In this document: one piece after another, positions 8,679 through 17,596 of the stretch
Numbering within the stretch: position 1 is the first letter of the stretch
Layout: each line of letters opens with the position of its first letter
Source of the DNA: Clostridia bacterium
GTDB taxonomy: Bacteria > Bacillota > Clostridia > Oscillospirales > CAG-272
Direction: 5' to 3'
Assembly (NCBI GenBank): GCA_017942005.1
Contig: JAGAVJ010000013.1
Location: forward strand, 124,001-188,000
DNA: 64,000 nt
Made by a program: the position numbers and the translations under genes
The notes under the pieces: model-generated
Databases searched by the model: none
Told to the model about the DNA's origin: nothing
What the model saw: the letters and a program-made list of their open reading frames with translations, nothing else

Positions 8679-10334
8679 TTAATTCATGAGCGGAAACATC
8701 ATTTCTTCCATGAATGCATTGGTAAACACCGGTGAAGAATTCAACTCTACGGTACTGCATGCGGTGGCAATACGCGCAATTTCCGCCCGCGCAATTTCCG
8801 CACCGGCAGCGTTTTCTGTCAGACGCAGAACCGCACCGCCAAGCGCGGAATTTCCAATACTGCGGACACGGCAGACCCCGGAAGCGGTATCCGGCAAAAG
8901 ACCGACACGCACCGCTGCATCAACATTCATATAATATCCAAGTCCGCCGGCAAGATAAATGGTCCGAAGATCTGTTACACAGAGCTTTGCCGCGTCACAC
9001 AATGCGGTCAACCCTGCACGAATCGCCCCTTTCGCAAGCTGGAACGCGCGGATATCCTCTTGATTGATGGAAAGTGCGGTTTCACCGTTTTCTGCATACA
9101 CAATTTCCTCATCTTCAAAATATCCGGTTTCGTCCAATGCACCCGTATCTAAAAGGACCGCAATTAAATCAATCAGACCGCTGCCGCAGATACCCACCGG
9201 CGCTGCATTGTCGATGGTTTGGACGAACAGGTCATCCATCGCAGCAGGGGAAACCGCACCGGACTTTCCCCGTGATTTTCGTTTAACACTGCATACCGCC
9301 CCCGGAACACCGCCAACACCTGTCGAAATTCCGGCGCCTTCCATTGCGGGTCCTGCCGCCGCAGAAGCTGCATATAATTCACCAGAACCGCTGGTTCCCG
9401 TAAAAAGCACCATTTCGCCATTGGTTCCGATATCGATTAAAACAGCCGGTTCCGTGCTTTTCATCATTCTGGACATGTATACACCCGCCGTAATATCTCC
9501 GCCGATAAACGCGCCGGCAGAAGGAAGCACAATCACCCCTTCTACTGGAAGATCAAGCGTCTTGCCTGCGACAATACGTTCTTCTGTAAATGCCGGTGTA
9601 AACGGATAGGTACCGATACCGGCCGGTGAAATTCCGCAAAAAATATGCAGCATCGTCGTATTCCCTGCAACTGCCATCTGCAAAAATTGGGCATCACAAT
9701 CGCGTCCTGCCTTTTCATTCAGTGCAGACAGCATCTCCCGCACCGCTTTGAGCAGAATTCGCTGCATTTCATACAGTTTTCCTTCTTCCTGCATGATACA
9801 CCCGATGCGCGTCATCACATCCGCACCAAAGCTTTGCTGCGGGTTCAGTCTTGACACGGTATGCAGAATGCTTCCGTCCGCCCGACAGATCAGCGCTGCC
9901 GCCAAGGTGGTAGTGCCGATATCCAATGCGACATCATATATGGAATTGTTCTGAGACGGTTCTGCGGCCTCGGTGTCCGCAGCGCTTTGCTGTTCTGTGT
10001 CCTCCGCAGCAGAAAAATCGGTTAATCCGCTGCCTGCATTGATCGGAAGCAGAATCTCTGCTTCTTCTCCCGTACAGTATACCTGACATGCCAAAACGGA
10101 ACATTCCTGTTCTCCTTTGCCGATATCGGAAACGGCAGTCTCCGATATCGGAGAAGCGGAAAACGTTCCCCGTACAACGGTCACCCGGCATTTTCCGCAG
10201 GTACCCTTTCCACCGCAGGGTGCATTCAAAGGATATCCTTTCCCTGCTAAATATTCTGAAAGACGCATTCCTTTTGCCGACGCGGGAATCAGAACACGCT
10301 GTTTTCCTGTATTCATATATTGTTTTACAAGCAC
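8679..10334 (-). CDS. RACo-like 2Fe-2S/ASKHA corrinoid-activating protein
   Basis: A 551-aa protein with an N-terminal plant-type 2Fe-2S ferredoxin domain (Cys cluster APCGGKGTCGKC near residues 38-49 and a later Cys in VLACQV), a linker, and a C-terminal ASKHA ATPase-like domain (DUF4445) with DIGTTTLAA and DIGTNGEM phosphate loops. The family reductively reactivates cobalt in corrinoid methyltransferases. No methyltransferase or corrinoid protein is nearby, so the partner is unknown. The GTG start at 10334 follows GAAAGGAAG at 14 nt; an ATG six codons in lacks an SD. Confidence 0.87.
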   Translation of the reverse strand: MLVKQYMNTGKQRVLIPASAKGMRLSEYLAGKGYPLNAPCGGKGTCGKCRVTVVRGTFSASPISETAVSDIGKGEQECSVLACQVYCTGEEAEILLPINAGSGLTDFSAAEDTEQQSAADTEAAEPSQNNSIYDVALDIGTTTLAAALICRADGSILHTVSRLNPQQSFGADVMTRIGCIMQEEGKLYEMQRILLKAVREMLSALNEKAGRDCDAQFLQMAVAGNTTMLHIFCGISPAGIGTYPFTPAFTEERIVAGKTLDLPVEGVIVLPSAGAFIGGDITAGVYMSRMMKSTEPAVLIDIGTNGEMVLFTGTSGSGELYAASAAAGPAMEGAGISTGVGGVPGAVCSVKRKSRGKSGAVSPAAMDDLFVQTIDNAAPVGICGSGLIDLIAVLLDTGALDETGYFEDEEIVYAENGETALSINQEDIRAFQLAKGAIRAGLTALCDAAKLCVTDLRTIYLAGGLGYYMNVDAAVRVGLLPDTASGVCRVRSIGNSALGGAVLRLTENAAGAEIARAEIARIATACSTVELNSSPVFTNAFMEEMMFPLMN

Positions 10335-10492
10335 CTATAAAAACGGTACTTCCTTTCTTTTACGATAGCATACGATGAGCAGGTTGTCGCATGAACATAC
10401 GCCAGCGTTAATTATACAGCGTTTGCCATCATTTGTCAATATTTTTAAGTAGAAATTTTAAATGTCATTTTGATGGGAAATCATGTTTTGCA

Positions 10493-10521
10493 TTTACAAA
10501 TGTACTTTTTTATGATATAAT
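10493..10521 (+). promoter_or_regulatory. Promoter for leader ORF and sialidase-like gene
   Basis: TTTACA, a 17-bp spacer, then TATAAT. The transcript would begin near 10528, just before the leader ORF and about 180 nt upstream of the sialidase-like start. Confidence 0.7.
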
Positions 10522-10534
10522 AGACGCAGAAAGC

Positions 10535-10690
10535 ATGATTACATCATATTTTAGCGGCAAAACAACCGTTTTGTGCCGCCGTACAACTGCGTTATTAATG
10601 GTTAAAAGCAAAAAATCGGACTGCTGTAAACAGGTTCCTACATTTTATTATAACATAAATAAAACAGAAAGGCCGCTATTTTTCTATTGA
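10535..10690 (+). CDS. Leader ORF, 51 codons, similar to one at 15.3 kb
   Basis: A short frame starting MITSYFSGKTTVLCRRTTAL and ending 18 nt before the next ATG. A frame at 15169-15378 on the other strand has the same core (F-x-G-K, LC-x-RTTALL, then KQ). The two align codon by codon without gaps across 16 codons, and some differences are synonymous. The core also folds as a GCGGCAAAAC/GTTTTGTGCCGC hairpin. It may be a real leader peptide, a regulatory RNA, or a repeat. The SD is weak, so coding status is uncertain. Confidence 0.35.
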   Translation: MITSYFSGKTTVLCRRTTALLMVKSKKSDCCKQVPTFYYNINKTERPLFFY

Positions 10691-10711
10691 TCAGCGGTGG
10701 TGATCCCAATG
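10666..10711 (+). promoter_or_regulatory. Stem-loop embedded translation start
   Basis: SD AGAAAGG (10666-10672) is followed at once by CCGCT, a 15-nt loop and AGCGG (10693-10697), then TGGTGATCCCA and the ATG at 10709. With the stem formed, the SD is brought to about 11 nt from the ATG. The same design recurs at 15.6, 22.8, 46.6 and 51.6 kb. Confidence 0.6.
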
Positions 10712-11830
10712 AAAAAAATCGGACGCAGAGTCTCCTTACTTGCCACAGGAGAAAACAATCCCCGCAACGGAGAAGGTACCTTTTTAAGGCGAAAGGACGG
10801 GGCAATTTTATATGCCTATTCGAGATATACCGGAGACAGCAACGGCGACCACGCGGCTGCCGACATTGCCGGAATTCTATCTCTGGACGAAGGCGAAACC
10901 TGGAGTGATCCATTCCTCATTTTGGCACATGACAAGGCATCGTCAAACTATATGTGTCCCTCGTTTCTCCGTATGAGAAACGGTGATATCGGGCTTGTCT
11001 ATCTGCGCAAATATCCGGCAGATGAAACCTGCCCTGTCGATGCGCGTGTCCTCGGAACGATTCTCGATACCGTCTGTTTTGTTCGTTCTGCAGATGAAGG
11101 GCAGACCTGGTCGGAACCGGTCTCATGTACAAAGGACACAGCCTATGATGTCATTGAAAACGACCACGCAGTCATTTTGCGAAATGGACGGATTCTGATT
11201 CCGATCAATCGCCATTCTGTTTGGGAAAACAACACAGAAGCTTCCAAAATCATCCGACCAACGGGTATCGGAAGAATGTTTTTTGCTGCATCTGACGACG
11301 ACGGACGTTCATGGTATCCGTTATCGGACATCTATGAAATCACAAATGCGCCCTATTCCAATACAGGTCTACAGGAAACTGCCGTATATGAAGAAATCTC
11401 CGGACGGCTGCGTGCCTTTTCCCGTACCGATCAGCTGTGCCAATATGAATGCTTTTCCGAGGATTACGGTAAAACCTGGAGTGACAATCACCCGATCCCT
11501 TTTTTCTCATCCGCCATTTCTCCTTTGAATATCAGAAAGGTCGACGGATATACGCTTGCTGTCTTTAATCCTGCGCCGCTTTACACCACGCGGACCCTTG
11601 GAACCCTTTGGGGGCGTACACCCTTTGTTTTGGCGGTTTCAGAGGACGACGGAAAAACCTTTCCAAGGTTATATTTTCTGGAGGATGACCCAAACAACGC
11701 CTACTGTTATCCGGCAATCTTTGACGGCGGCGACTATATTTTAGTCGGATATTACCACTCCAATGATACCGGGATTGTTTTAAACGCCAATGTTATCACA
11801 AAAGTTACAAAAACCGAATTAGCGGAATGA
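10709..11830 (+). CDS. Sialidase-like BNR-repeat glycosidase
   Basis: A 373-aa six-bladed propeller-type protein with five Asp-box motifs: SLDEGETWSDP, SADEGQTWSEP, SDDDGRSWYP, SEDYGKTWSDN and SEDDGKTFP. These are typical of exo-alpha-sialidases and related BNR hydrolases (GH33-like). An N-terminal Arg before the first Asp box fits the Arg triad, but I cannot confirm all active-site residues. No signal peptide, so it is predicted cytosolic. I chose ATG 10709; a GTG at 10697 lies in the SD-proximal stem. Confidence 0.75.
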   Translation: MKKIGRRVSLLATGENNPRNGEGTFLRRKDGAILYAYSRYTGDSNGDHAAADIAGILSLDEGETWSDPFLILAHDKASSNYMCPSFLRMRNGDIGLVYLRKYPADETCPVDARVLGTILDTVCFVRSADEGQTWSEPVSCTKDTAYDVIENDHAVILRNGRILIPINRHSVWENNTEASKIIRPTGIGRMFFAASDDDGRSWYPLSDIYEITNAPYSNTGLQETAVYEEISGRLRAFSRTDQLCQYECFSEDYGKTWSDNHPIPFFSSAISPLNIRKVDGYTLAVFNPAPLYTTRTLGTLWGRTPFVLAVSEDDGKTFPRLYFLEDDPNNAYCYPAIFDGGDYILVGYYHSNDTGIVLNANVITKVTKTELAE

Positions 11831-11876
11831 CAAATTAGAAAAATCGAGTTCTTCACTTGTATTTGATAAACAGAAC

Positions 11877-11915
11877 AAAGGAGCTGCTGTGTATCCTTCA
11901 CAACGGCTCCTTCGC
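11877..11915 (+). terminator. Terminator after sialidase-like gene
   Basis: AAGGAGC pairs with GCTCCTT, with a second inner stem GTG/CAC, followed by pyrimidine-rich sequence. Confidence 0.6.
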
Positions 11916-12034
11916 TTCCTTTAAAAATATGATGTTTTTTTGACGATACCGTTTTCCATGCGGAAAGCTTATTTTTTAAATTTGTTTCGCAAACCACAGT
12001 TTGAAACTCGATTTTCAAACATACAACGATCTGT

Positions 12035-13486
12035 TTATTCCGCAAATCCCGAAAAATCAGGATAAGAAATCACCACATCATTGCCGACAGCGGTTAAAGT
12101 CATTTCTGCTGAGATGGTATACTGCTGCGTATACCGTCCGTTGGCTTCAAAATCCCACACAGAAAGCAGAATTCCAGAAAATCGCATTACAGTCACCATA
12201 CCTTCTGCACTGTAGAAGACGGTCATTTCCATATCATACGTTTCCGTTGGCTGAACACCGTCGAACAACGCACGGTTATTTTCCTCCATGTTAAACACAT
12301 TCCCCATCAGCGGAGACAGCCAATCTGTCATACGGTATGTCACGGACAAGCCGCCGTCCTCTGTACGGGTGTAGGAAACCGATGCTGTATCCTGATAGGA
12401 ATCCAGTGCATAATATGCCGGAATACCGATGCGGGTCAGCGAAAATGTTACGGCTTCATCCGGTGCAGCGCTGCTATGCTTTTTGTTTTCACCGTAAACG
12501 GAGGTATAAAGCGTGCCGTCCTTGTACCATGTACCGATTTTCCCCCAGCTTTTGCCGTCAGAAATGACGTTTCCTGTCATTGCCGCAGCAGATAAGTCGT
12601 TCAAAACCTTCGTCTCGGTGTTCACAACTACCGTTTCTGTAGAAACCGCACCGGTTTGAGACACGGAGATAATCTCCATCTCCATTACTGCCGTCGTTTG
12701 GGCAGCGTCTGGGATACCCGTGCCGGTTTTCATCTTGTCCAAAACTGAGCTGACCGCATGCACTGCATTCATTTTATCCAAAATCGGACGTGCGTCTTCC
12801 GCTTTTACCGCGCCGGACAGTACAAGCGTCTCCAACAGCGAATTACTTGCACTGGTCTGCCCTTCTCCTGCGGTATCACCGCTTGTATTCTTATATGGTG
12901 CGGCCAGTGTTTGATAGGTCACCGCTGCCATTACACCGCGGTTAAAGCGTTCTCTCTCCAGATTGCTGTCCCAGATGTTTTTTTCCTTCGCATAAGAAAG
13001 TGCATCTGCAAAGGTGAAATCAAGCAGTGCGGTTTCATTGCCGGTATCCCGATAGCCAAGCGCACGCAGCATGAATGCCGCATACATCTGCGCGGTACAT
13101 ATCCCGTTCCCAAATTTACCGTCGCCGGTACCAAGCGTGATCTTTTTGTCGTAAAGCCAAGCAAGATACGGTTTTGCCCATGCCTGTGCATCCGTCACAT
13201 CAGTAAATGGACAGGAAATTTCGCCTGCCTCATATGCCGCCAGCGCCTCTGCTTCTTCTCCGCGCATACGGACAACCATCACACACGCCTGCATCCGGTC
13301 CGGAACCTGATCCAGATTGAAATCGGTTCCGTCCCCCTGCAAAATGTGGATTCCATACAATTCCCGCGCAATGCCGTCATATGCATGATCGGAAACCGGC
13401 GTTATTTCATCTATAGCTGAAGCAGATAAGCCGCATACAGCCAAAAGCAGCAAAAGGATAAAAGAAAATGCAATTTTATGTTTCAT
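12035..13486 (-). CDS. SLH-domain surface protein 1
   Basis: A 483-aa secreted protein. Signal peptide MKHKIAFSFILLLLLAVCGL with cleavage near ASA. Residues about 45-150 hold S-layer homology sequence (YGIHILQGDGTDFNL, CPFTDVTDAQAWAKPY, ITLGTGDGKFG, MLRALGY), which normally anchors to secondary cell-wall polymers. The remaining 300 residues are beta-rich and resemble DUF6612/LolA-like surface domains, which is inference. It is a paralogue of the next gene and shares the whole SLH region with it. No strong SD is visible before the start. Confidence 0.82.
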   Translation of the reverse strand: MKHKIAFSFILLLLLAVCGLSASAIDEITPVSDHAYDGIARELYGIHILQGDGTDFNLDQVPDRMQACVMVVRMRGEEAEALAAYEAGEISCPFTDVTDAQAWAKPYLAWLYDKKITLGTGDGKFGNGICTAQMYAAFMLRALGYRDTGNETALLDFTFADALSYAKEKNIWDSNLERERFNRGVMAAVTYQTLAAPYKNTSGDTAGEGQTSASNSLLETLVLSGAVKAEDARPILDKMNAVHAVSSVLDKMKTGTGIPDAAQTTAVMEMEIISVSQTGAVSTETVVVNTETKVLNDLSAAAMTGNVISDGKSWGKIGTWYKDGTLYTSVYGENKKHSSAAPDEAVTFSLTRIGIPAYYALDSYQDTASVSYTRTEDGGLSVTYRMTDWLSPLMGNVFNMEENNRALFDGVQPTETYDMEMTVFYSAEGMVTVMRFSGILLSVWDFEANGRYTQQYTISAEMTLTAVGNDVVISYPDFSGFAE

Positions 13487-13633
13487 CGTGGTCTTGTACT
13501 CATTTCTGAATCAAGTGAATTTATCACTCTGTAATCTCTTTAAAATCGGTAACATGCGAAGAAGGAACTGTTACTGTGCTTCCTATTTATAAGTTGCAAA
13601 CTTGCAACAGCCCCATTTCCTGTCATTGTGGAG

Positions 13634-13678
13634 TTGTGACGAAGTCACAAAACACTGTCTCAAAATTTATTTTCAAAC
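13634..13678 (-). promoter_or_regulatory. Dispersed leader hairpin element, copy A
   Basis: On the minus strand a degenerate GTTTGAAAAT/ATTTTGAGAC stem is followed by AGTGTTTTGTGAC-TTC-GTCACAA. The same two-hairpin string occurs at 15566-15612 before the PotD-like gene and at 51662-51709 before parB. Here it lies upstream of SLH protein 1 and overlaps the end of SLH protein 2. Confidence 0.6.
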
Positions 13679-15172
13679 TTTTATATTGGATATTGTTATG
13701 ATGCTCCATCGTGATGAGCCCACATAACCAAAAAACGAATAATAATCCTGCTGTATACGATATTCGATCTCATTCACCGTACCGTCTGCATTTAAATGGA
13801 CCTGCATAAAAACGCCGGATACATCACTATCCCCCTCACCATCACCCCAATAAACCGGAGCAAACGCTTTTTCAACCTGCGATACGAGGTAGTCGGAAAG
13901 ATCATAAACAACCGTCATACTGCCATCTTCTTCCGTTACAAAGTCCACCGCAGAAATCGCATAATACGGCATATTTTTCAGCACGGAACAGAATGGTTCG
14001 GGGTTTAACATCTCCATATCTGCAATGGATACTTTCTGGTCCTCTATTTTAATATAACTGTTTCCATCCTCAAGCAATAGTTCCACAGGGGCAGTGATAA
14101 ACTTCTCCAATCGTGCAGAACGTGTTCCGTCCTCAAGCAATTCTACCACATCCTCAGAGATGAAATCTGCGAAACGTTCCGTGTATAAAGTACCGGCTGC
14201 CGTTATTTTTTCAATCCGATTGCCATCCAAAGTACCATTCACAGAACATGTCACTTTCGTGATATCTTCTTTATGAATCGGATTCAACTCTTTATTTCCA
14301 CGTGTCTTCTCATACTTGAAATCAAAACTGAATTTCTTAATGGTTTCCGCAGGGGTTTCTGCGTGTTTCATTATGGCGCGTGTTTGTTCGAGTAAGTTAA
14401 TCTGTTCAAGCATTTCCTGCGCTGCATCTGCATCGACAGCATTTGCCTCCGTCAAGCTATCTAAAAGTCTGGAAGAACCTGTATCATTGGACTTGATATT
14501 TGCCGTCAGTGTCTGATAGGTCACCGCCGCCATTATGCCGCGATGAAACGTATCCTCATTGTCCAGTATATCGTCCCACAATGCCTTCTCCTCTGCAAAG
14601 GTGAGCGCATCATCAAAGGAAAAGTCTGCGGTTTCCCCTTCTGCAGCCACGTCCTCATAGCCAAGCGCACGAAGCATAAATGTGGTGTACATCTGCGCGG
14701 TACAGTCGCTGTTTCCAAATTTCCCGTCACCGACACCAAGTGTAATTTTTTTATCGTACAGCCATGCAAGATACGGCTTTGCCCATGCCTGTGCATCGGT
14801 GATATCCGTAAACGGACAGGTAATTTCACCGGCTTCATACGCTGCCAGTGCCTGCGCTTCTTCTCCGCGCATACGGACAACCATAACGCATGCCTGAATT
14901 CGATCCGGAATCTGATCAAGCATAAAGTCCGTACCGTTGCCGCGCAGAATACCGATCTGATTCAAAACAGATGCAACACCTTCATAATTATAATGATACG
15001 GCATTTTATTTTCAATGTCTTCAACTGCATCAGTGATTTTTATGTTCAACGCCTTTTCTATGCGTTCAGCGTCCGATGCTTTCAATTGGGACAGCTCTGC
15101 AGCGTTGGCTGCGGTTGTCAACAATCCGGCGAAAATACAAATTGCTGCTGTTTTCTTGAACATATTTTTCAT
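13673..15172 (-). CDS. SLH-domain surface protein 2
   Basis: A 499-aa secreted protein, paralogue of the preceding SLH gene. The start at 15172 follows AAGGAG with 8-nt spacing and opens a signal peptide (MKNMFKKTAAICIFAGLLTT) cleaved near ANA. SLH sequence spans about residues 50-160. The C-terminal half is beta-rich with no recognised catalytic motif. Its ATG overlaps the stop of an upstream 69-codon leader ORF as ATGA, suggesting translational coupling. A promoter about 220 nt upstream serves both. Confidence 0.82.
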   Translation of the reverse strand: MKNMFKKTAAICIFAGLLTTAANAAELSQLKASDAERIEKALNIKITDAVEDIENKMPYHYNYEGVASVLNQIGILRGNGTDFMLDQIPDRIQACVMVVRMRGEEAQALAAYEAGEITCPFTDITDAQAWAKPYLAWLYDKKITLGVGDGKFGNSDCTAQMYTTFMLRALGYEDVAAEGETADFSFDDALTFAEEKALWDDILDNEDTFHRGIMAAVTYQTLTANIKSNDTGSSRLLDSLTEANAVDADAAQEMLEQINLLEQTRAIMKHAETPAETIKKFSFDFKYEKTRGNKELNPIHKEDITKVTCSVNGTLDGNRIEKITAAGTLYTERFADFISEDVVELLEDGTRSARLEKFITAPVELLLEDGNSYIKIEDQKVSIADMEMLNPEPFCSVLKNMPYYAISAVDFVTEEDGSMTVVYDLSDYLVSQVEKAFAPVYWGDGEGDSDVSGVFMQVHLNADGTVNEIEYRIQQDYYSFFGYVGSSRWSIITISNIKV

Positions 15173-15378
15173 AAAAGATTCTCCTTTATACTTATTATCA
15201 AAGGAAGCACTACAATTAGGATAGAAACGAAACCGCATTTACTTACAAGTATTTCTGTGTTTATTATACCATGCAGCAAAAATATTTGCTTGCAAGGACA
15301 TTTTTGCGAAGCCGTCAATAACGCAGTTGTGCGACAGCACAAGGCGGCAACTTTGCCGCCAAAGCACAATGCAATCAT
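15169..15378 (-). CDS. Leader ORF, 69 codons, coupled to SLH protein 2
   Basis: Begins MIALCFGGKVAALCCRTTAL and ends in a TGA that overlaps the SLH start codon (ATGA). The N-terminal core matches the leader ORF before the sialidase-like gene. The first third folds as a GGCGGCAA/TTGCCGCC hairpin. A second TATAAT-like box lies inside it (15263-15268). It could be a translated leader, an RNA element, or both. Confidence 0.4.
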   Translation of the reverse strand: MIALCFGGKVAALCCRTTALLTASQKCPCKQIFLLHGIINTEILVSKCGFVSILIVVLPLIISIKENLL

Positions 15379-15391
15379 GCATTCTGTGTTT

Positions 15392-15420
15392 ATTATACCA
15401 TATTCCTTGAGACCTGTAAA
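15392..15420 (-). promoter_or_regulatory. Promoter for leader ORF and SLH protein 2
   Basis: On the minus strand TTTACA and TATAAT are 17 bp apart. The -10 context GGTATAATAAACACAGAA is repeated at about 15251-15270, giving a possible second start. Confidence 0.7.
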
Positions 15421-15500
15421 CGTCTAAATTGTGAACTTTTTCAAACTTTCTATCGGTTTCCCTCTTCTTCTGTTTATTTCCTAAAAATACAGCAAATCCC

Positions 15501-15529
15501 TTGCAAACAGGGGGATTTTGTGGTATACT
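15501..15529 (+). promoter_or_regulatory. Promoter for PotD-like gene
   Basis: TTGCAA and TATACT with 17-bp spacing, giving a 5' leader of about 130 nt that holds three hairpins. Confidence 0.6.
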
Positions 15530-15565
15530 AAGATTGCATATAAAATGTTCAAGAGAAATGATGAA

Positions 15566-15667
15566 GTCTGAAAAATAAATTTTTCAGACAGTGTTTTGTG
15601 ACTTCGTCACAACGCAAAAAAGGAAAGGGAAGCTTTCGCGAAAGCGAAAGTCATAATCATAACAATG
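15566..15667 (+). promoter_or_regulatory. Three-hairpin leader with stem-loop embedded start
   Basis: Hairpin 1: GTCTGAAAAA-TAAA-TTTTTCAGAC (15566-15589). Hairpin 2: TTGTGAC-TTC-GTCACAA (15596-15612). Then SD AGGAAAGGG and hairpin 3: CTTTCGC-GAAA-GCGAAAG (15633-15650) with a GNRA tetraloop, followed by TCATAATCATAACA and the ATG. The SD is over 30 nt from the ATG in linear sequence but about 14-16 nt if hairpin 3 is folded. The parB leader has the same order. Confidence 0.65.
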
Positions 15668-16723
15668 AAAACAAAAAACATCCGCATCATGACTGTATCG
15701 GTATGCGCCGCACTCCTCAGCATAGCATTCACTGCATGTACAGGCAGCGCAAAAGAAACGCTGAACCTCTATACATGGGAGGGAATGTTTCCAGATGAAA
15801 TTCTCCGCGGCTTTGAAAAGGAAACCAGCATTCATATCAATTATGTAAACTTTGATTACAACGAAACCATGCTCTCAAAGCTGGAGGCTTCTGATGGCGG
15901 GGAATATGATCTGATCATTGCTGACGACTATATTATTGACGCCGCAATTTCAGAGGGACTTGTTCAGCCGCTGAATATACAAAGTCTCCAAAATTACGGC
16001 AATATCAATCCTATGTATCAGGGACAGTTTTACGATCCTGATAATCAGTATACCGTTCCCTTTGGCGCAGGTGTGCAAACCATCGTATACCGTCCGGAAG
16101 CTGTGACACATGAAATCACAGGATACCATGATCTTTGGGACAGCTTGCTTGAAAATCGCGTCGGTATCATCAGTAATTACCGCGTCATAAACGGTATGGC
16201 GCTGAAAATTCTTGGATATTCCTACAATACGGAAGATGCCTCGCAAATTACAGCAGCAGGAGAACTTCTGTATACCCTGTCACCAAATATCCGATTGATC
16301 AAAGACGATTATATTCAGGACGATTTGATTTCCGGTGAGATTGATGCTGCCGTCATGTATACCTCTCAGGTCACACAGGCATTGATGGCAGACAACACCC
16401 TCTCTGTCGTGTATCCGGACGAAGGCATCGGTTTCGGCATTATGGGTATGTTTGTTCCGAAACATGCGCCCAACGCAGATGCTGCACACAAGTTCATCGA
16501 CTATGTTTTAGACGCAGAACACGGCGCCGACTGCTTTGAATATCTCGGATATTTCTGTACCTTTTCCGCCTCGGAACCGTATCTCTCAGAAGAAATGCGC
16601 GGATATCTGACGCTTCCTGCGGACATTCAGAATACACAAATGGAAATGATCGAAACCGTCTCCGATGCAGCAGTCGATCAGCATCTTGATATCTGGACAA
16701 CCTTCCGCGGCCTTTGCGAATAG
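15665..16723 (+). CDS. PotD-like polyamine-binding lipoprotein
   Basis: A 352-aa extracellular solute-binding protein of the spermidine/putrescine (PotD/PotF) family. Signal peptide with lipobox FTAC (Cys near residue 25), then LNLYTWEGMFPDEILRGFEK, a classic PotD opening, and YDLIIADDYII. No potABC genes flank it; the next gene, 9 bp downstream, is an alpha/beta hydrolase. It may serve an importer encoded elsewhere. The long structured leader suggests post-transcriptional control. Confidence 0.87.
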   Translation: MKTKNIRIMTVSVCAALLSIAFTACTGSAKETLNLYTWEGMFPDEILRGFEKETSIHINYVNFDYNETMLSKLEASDGGEYDLIIADDYIIDAAISEGLVQPLNIQSLQNYGNINPMYQGQFYDPDNQYTVPFGAGVQTIVYRPEAVTHEITGYHDLWDSLLENRVGIISNYRVINGMALKILGYSYNTEDASQITAAGELLYTLSPNIRLIKDDYIQDDLISGEIDAAVMYTSQVTQALMADNTLSVVYPDEGIGFGIMGMFVPKHAPNADAAHKFIDYVLDAEHGADCFEYLGYFCTFSASEPYLSEEMRGYLTLPADIQNTQMEMIETVSDAAVDQHLDIWTTFRGLCE

Positions 16724-16732
16724 GAATACTCC

Positions 16733-17374
16733 ATGAAACAATTCTATTTACACGGACTGGGGCAAACCCCGTCAAGCTGGGATGAAACACTCTCTTATCT
16801 GAAACCGGAAGGAGAGGTTTTCTGCCCAAATTTTGCAGATCTGATTCACAAAAACGGGGCGGCATATGAGTCTCTTTATTCCGGTTTTTCTTCCATTTGT
16901 CAGAGAGAAACCGCCCCCTTTGATTTATGCGGGCTGTCTCTGGGCGGGGTTTTGGCACTGCATTACGCGGCAGAACACATCGAAAACGTGCACTCCCTTG
17001 TTCTGATTGCAGCGCCGTATACCATGCCGAAGCGGCTTTTACAGTTTCAAAATTTTCTGTTCCGTCTCATGCCGAATGCTGCGTTTGCGCAGATGGGACT
17101 TGCAAAAAATGAAGTCATCCAATTGTGCAAAACGATGGCAGAACTGGATTTTCGGCCAGTACTTTATAAGATTTCATGTCCGGTTCTGGTGATTTGCGGA
17201 GAAAAGGACAAAGCCAACCGCAAAGCTGCCGAAAGCCTTGCCTCAGCGGTCAAACATGCAGAGCTTGTCATTCTTAACAATGCCGGACATGAAGTAACTA
17301 CAGAGGTGCCAAAACCATTGGCAGAAGTACTGCGTGCTTTTTATCAGAAAGTACATCCTATGTCGCAGCTGTGA
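16733..17374 (+). CDS. Alpha/beta hydrolase
   Basis: A 213-aa cytosolic alpha/beta-hydrolase fold protein. HGLGQTPSSWDE forms the oxyanion region, the nucleophile elbow is GLSLGG (about residues 66-71), the acid is in ICGEKDKAN, and the His is in NNAGHEV. Close in size to small esterases and lactonases; the substrate is unknown. It starts 9 bp after the PotD-like gene with an AGGA-type SD, so the two are co-transcribed. Confidence 0.85.
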   Translation: MKQFYLHGLGQTPSSWDETLSYLKPEGEVFCPNFADLIHKNGAAYESLYSGFSSICQRETAPFDLCGLSLGGVLALHYAAEHIENVHSLVLIAAPYTMPKRLLQFQNFLFRLMPNAAFAQMGLAKNEVIQLCKTMAELDFRPVLYKISCPVLVICGEKDKANRKAAESLASAVKHAELVILNNAGHEVTTEVPKPLAEVLRAFYQKVHPMSQL

Positions 17375-17442
17375 TTTTCTTTTGAAATATCGATCCTTTA
17401 TGATCATGTTATGTTTTTTATGTGAAATTTCCAACATGGCCA

Positions 17443-17471
17443 TTGACAATCCTTTGATTGTGTGGTATAAT
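17443..17471 (+). promoter_or_regulatory. Consensus promoter for DUF1836 gene
   Basis: A perfect TTGACA, 17-bp spacer and TATAAT. The transcript start near 17478 gives a leader of about 120 nt. Confidence 0.85.
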
Positions 17472-17596
17472 CTATATATAATAAATTGTGCCGCACATCA
17501 ATTCAAAGCAGTTTCTTTATTGGATGAACCGGCAAGTATCTGACGCTTGCGGTCGTTTGTGCAGCATCTTTACGAACAGAAAGGATCGATGATCGA

